DNA of 33,249 nucleotides from Candidatus Bathyarchaeota archaeon (lineage in GTDB: Archaea > Thermoproteota > Bathyarchaeia > 40CM-2-53-6). Made by a program: the position numbers and the translations under genes. The stretch is from NCBI GenBank assembly GCA_005888635.1, contig VBAW01000037.1, positions 1 to 33,249 of the forward strand. Direction: 5' to 3'. The notes under the pieces were generated by a model that was not told where the DNA came from, made no database searches, and worked only from the letters and a program-made list of their open reading frames with translations. Below, piece after piece: positions 31,009 through 33,249 of this stretch (the first letter of the stretch is position 1; each line of letters begins with the position of its first letter).

Positions 31009-32001
31009 ATGATGTGTCTCGGCATCGAGTCTACCGCTCATACTTTTGGCGCTAGTCTCGTTGACAGTGATGACAGAATTGTCACCAACGTCAACTCCAC
31101 ATACAGACCTCCACCGGGAGTCGGTATTCATCCGAGAAAGGCCGCGGAGCATCTTGCCACCGTAGCAGATGACATAGTCAAGACTGCTCTGTCGACAAAG
31201 GAGGGTAGTTCAATTGATCCAGATGTAATCGCCTATGCTGCAGGTCCCGGACTGGGACCCTGTCTCCGGATAGGTGCAACCGTTGGACGAGCTCTATCGA
31301 CATATCTCAAAAAACCACTTGTCCCTGTTCATCATGGTGTAGCTCACCTCGACATCGCTATGTCGATCACGAAAGCCCGCGACCCACTCGCAGTCCTAGT
31401 CTCTGGTGGTCACACCTCGATTCTTGTTCACGTGGGGAAAAGGTGGAGGGTGTATGGTGAAACTCAAGATATTACTCTCGGAAACCTTCTAGACATGTTC
31501 GCCCGCGAAGCCAAACTTCCATCTCCGGGTGGACTCTCAGTTTCAAGGGAAGCAACGAAGGGAGAAAACCTGATCAAACTACCGTACACTGTGAAGGGAA
31601 ACGATGTAGCATATTCGGGGCTGCTGACGGCCGCGGCGACTTCGTTGCGCAGGCAGGGAAATCTTGCCGATCTCTGTTTCTCACTCCAAGAGACAGCGTT
31701 CTCAATGCTTAGCGAAGCAGTCGAGCGAAGCCTAGTCCAGACTCGACGAAGCGAAGTCTTGCTTGCCGGAGGGGTTGCAGCTAGTCAGAGGCTGAGACAG
31801 ATGATTGGCTTGGTCGCTGAAGATCACGGCGCGTCCTTCCACCCCGTACCTATTGAGTACTCTGGCGATTGTGGAGCTCAGATAGCATGCTCCGGGCGAC
31901 TCGCCTACGAATCCGGCATCACAGTCAGAATATCAGACAGCTTTGTCACTCCGAGATGGCGTATGGATGAGGTTGATGTTCCATGGATACCGAGAGCCTA
32001 A
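31009..32001 (+). CDS. kae1: KEOPS catalytic subunit Kae1 (tRNA t6A synthase)
   Basis: ASKHA-fold threonylcarbamoyl transferase, 330 residues. N-terminal GIESTAHTFGASLVD, metal-binding HHGVAHLD (His pair), LVSGGHTSIL, DMFAREAKLPSPGG, LLAGGVAASQRLRQ and YSGDCGAQIA match the Kae1/TsaD family. It forms KEOPS with Bud32, Cgi121 and Pcc1-type subunits. Two ATG codons in a row begin the gene. The 3' end overlaps bud32 by 19 nt, so they are coupled. Confidence 0.95.
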   Translation: MMCLGIESTAHTFGASLVDSDDRIVTNVNSTYRPPPGVGIHPRKAAEHLATVADDIVKTALSTKEGSSIDPDVIAYAAGPGLGPCLRIGATVGRALSTYLKKPLVPVHHGVAHLDIAMSITKARDPLAVLVSGGHTSILVHVGKRWRVYGETQDITLGNLLDMFAREAKLPSPGGLSVSREATKGENLIKLPYTVKGNDVAYSGLLTAAATSLRRQGNLADLCFSLQETAFSMLSEAVERSLVQTRRSEVLLAGGVAASQRLRQMIGLVAEDHGASFHPVPIEYSGDCGAQIACSGRLAYESGITVRISDSFVTPRWRMDEVDVPWIPRA

Positions 32002-32639
32002 CCTCTACACCCCTCCACAGAGGAGCGGAGGCTGATCTATCTCTTGCAACAATTGGACCCTGGAAAGTTATCGTCAAGCGCCGTGTGAGGAAAGAATACA
32101 GGAATCCAATTCTTGACGAGCGGATTAGACACGACAGGACAATCTCGGAGGCATCCGTAATCCACGAAGCAAAAGCAGCAGGAGCCAGAGTTCCCAGCAT
32201 TGTCGGCGTAGATATTGAGAACAATGCCATCGTAATGACTCACCTGGATGGTACAGTCGCTCGGGAATGTTTCGATGACATGGGCAAGAGTGAGGCTCAG
32301 AAACTTCTCCGATCAATAGGGGAACAAATAGGACTCCTGCACAAGGCAGGAATTGTTCACGGGGATCTCACAACTTCAAACGTAATTGTGTCCCCATTCG
32401 GCGCGCCCTTCATCGTCGATTTTGGAATGTCGCGTCGATCAGTCGAGCCTGAAGATCGTGGGGTCGACCTCCATCTTCTCCGGCGGTCGATAATTGCAAG
32501 CCATCGCCAGAATCCTTCATCCATGATGAATTCGATGATTCGTGGATACGAAAAGACCACAGGTAAGAAGGTTGCCAGTTCTACTTGGCGAAAAGCCCGT
32601 GAGATAGCTAGGAGAGGGCGATATTTTGCGATCCGATAG
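31983..32639 (+). CDS. bud32: KEOPS kinase subunit Bud32
   Basis: Small RIO-type protein kinase/ATPase of 218 residues. Features: IVKRRVRKEYRNPILDERI (ATP site lysine and the typical Bud32 motif), EASVIHEAKAAG, catalytic GIVHGDLTTSNVIV, and DFGMSR in place of DFG-GLS. The basic C-terminus (REIARRGRYFAIR) is typical and contacts tRNA or Cgi121. In some archaea Kae1 and Bud32 are fused; here they are separate genes overlapping by 19 nt. The 3' end overlaps the next gene by 14 nt. Confidence 0.94.
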   Translation: MDTESLTSTPLHRGAEADLSLATIGPWKVIVKRRVRKEYRNPILDERIRHDRTISEASVIHEAKAAGARVPSIVGVDIENNAIVMTHLDGTVARECFDDMGKSEAQKLLRSIGEQIGLLHKAGIVHGDLTTSNVIVSPFGAPFIVDFGMSRRSVEPEDRGVDLHLLRRSIIASHRQNPSSMMNSMIRGYEKTTGKKVASSTWRKAREIARRGRYFAIR

Positions 32640-33240
32640 GAACACCGTCTGGTTCATGACAGAGAACCCAGACAAGTTTCGAGAAGCAAAATCAATCCTA
32701 GAAGCCCAAGGAATCCAGATTCGACAGCTCAAACGACCAAAGGTCGAAGTGCAGGATTCGAGTCTAGAGAAGATCGCAAGGTTCGCAGTCAAGACAGCCT
32801 CCGTTGATCATACAGGATTATTGCTGGTAGAAGATTCAGGATTATTCATCGATGTTTTGGGAGGATTCCCTGGCCCCTTTTCGTCATACGTCTACAAGAC
32901 GATAGGTTTGAAAGGCATCCTCAGTCTAATGCATGATCAGCGGAAAAGAAACGCCCACTTTCAAACCTCGATAGCCGTTGCTTCCACCAACGTTTCTCCC
33001 AGGGTCTTCACTGGGACAGTTAGAGGGTCCGTGTCGAGAGAGATCAGAGGGACTGCCGGCTTTGGGTATGATCCGATATTCATTCCGGAAGGTTTCAGAG
33101 AGACATTTGGCCAGACCAAGGCGGGCTTCAAGAACAAGACCTCTCATAGAGCTAGGGCTTTCCTAAAATTCGCAAATTGGTATAATCGGTCCCGGACCGG
33201 CCGACATCGCGTTAGAACTCATAAGAGAGCCCTAAAATAA
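32626..33240 (+). CDS. XTP/dITP diphosphatase-like NTPase (HAM1 family)
   Basis: 204 residues. HAM1/RdgB pattern: FMTENPDKFREAKSIL at the N-terminus, LLVEDSGLFIDVLGGFPGPFSSYV, and GFGYDPIFIPEGFRETFGQ. It hydrolyses non-canonical nucleotides such as dITP and XTP. TTG start with GAGGG 7 nt upstream, embedded in the bud32 3' end. It is the last complete gene of the window. Co-occurrence with kae1 and bud32 in one operon is seen in archaea. Confidence 0.93.
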   Translation: MRSDRNTVWFMTENPDKFREAKSILEAQGIQIRQLKRPKVEVQDSSLEKIARFAVKTASVDHTGLLLVEDSGLFIDVLGGFPGPFSSYVYKTIGLKGILSLMHDQRKRNAHFQTSIAVASTNVSPRVFTGTVRGSVSREIRGTAGFGYDPIFIPEGFRETFGQTKAGFKNKTSHRARAFLKFANWYNRSRTGRHRVRTHKRALK

Positions 33241-33249
33241 CGCCCAAAT

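Noticed and set aside
1-33249. CRISPR arrays, insertion sequences, tRNA or rRNA genes
   Set aside because: No regular spaced repeats, transposase-like frames, terminal inverted repeats with target duplications, or tRNA T-arm signatures were found on reading both strands; gaps are short and mostly explained.

Overview
The window is a gene-dense archaeal chromosome segment. The evidence is the archaeal proteasome alpha subunit, SBDS, the Rrp4/Rrp41/Rrp42 exosome, eL37, eL15, eS1 (S3Ae), uS15, aIF2-gamma, KEOPS subunits, prefoldin beta, Pth2, isopentenyl phosphate kinase, an F420-dependent NADP reductase, and BRE/TATA promoters. The mix of KaiC/RAD55-like ATPases, a zinc-rich TackOD1-like protein and a NitrOD5-like protein points to the TACK group (Bathyarchaeia or Nitrososphaeria-like). 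That placement is inference, not proof.

Layout. Positions 1-611 hold a short SWIB-like protein and a poorly explained spacer with a GC hairpin. Positions 612-3074 (minus) encode an ECF-type transporter energy module (EcfA, EcfA', EcfT) with no visible S-component. Positions 3133-9010 (minus) are the classic proteasome-exosome superoperon, read psmA, SBDS, rrp4, rrp41, rrp42, eL37, pcc1, prefoldin beta, DHH phosphoesterase. At 9217-10119 a predicted exosome-associated RNA-binding protein and Pth2 diverge from a shared promoter. Positions 10093-16615 form a signalling/regulatory island: a NitrOD5-like protein, a seven-helix membrane sensor with degenerate cytoplasmic domains, an AbrB-like regulator with a palindrome at its start, a TackOD1-like zinc protein fused to a nuclease-like fold, three KaiC-like ATPases and a winged-helix protein. 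Positions 16734-18541 encode isoprenoid synthesis (IPK, prenyl synthase). eL15, malic enzyme, NpdG and a YchF-type GTPase follow. Positions 22466-22887 are a long spacer with an inverted repeat and a T-run. Positions 23370-28756 (minus) are a six-gene operon: uS15, RecJ-like DHH nuclease, a second Pcc1, eS1, phosphohexomutase and a GlmU-like enzyme. At 28824-30915 (minus) are aIF2-gamma, a Cys-rich small protein and a PIN protein. At 31009-33240 (plus) are kae1, bud32 and an ITPase-like gene.

Two points stand out. First, three genes that look intact (aIF2-gamma, NpdG and the membrane sensor) have no ATG, GTG or TTG at the position their homology or topology demands. Each instead has ATC or ATT at a fitting distance from a Shine-Dalgarno-like sequence, which suggests real use of AUC/AUU initiation. 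Second, the 10-16.6 kb island looks like an uncharacterised archaeal signal-transduction system built on KaiC-family ATPases and degenerate relatives rather than histidine kinases. Four of the five known archaeal KEOPS components (Kae1, Bud32 and two Pcc1 paralogues) are spread over three operons here.
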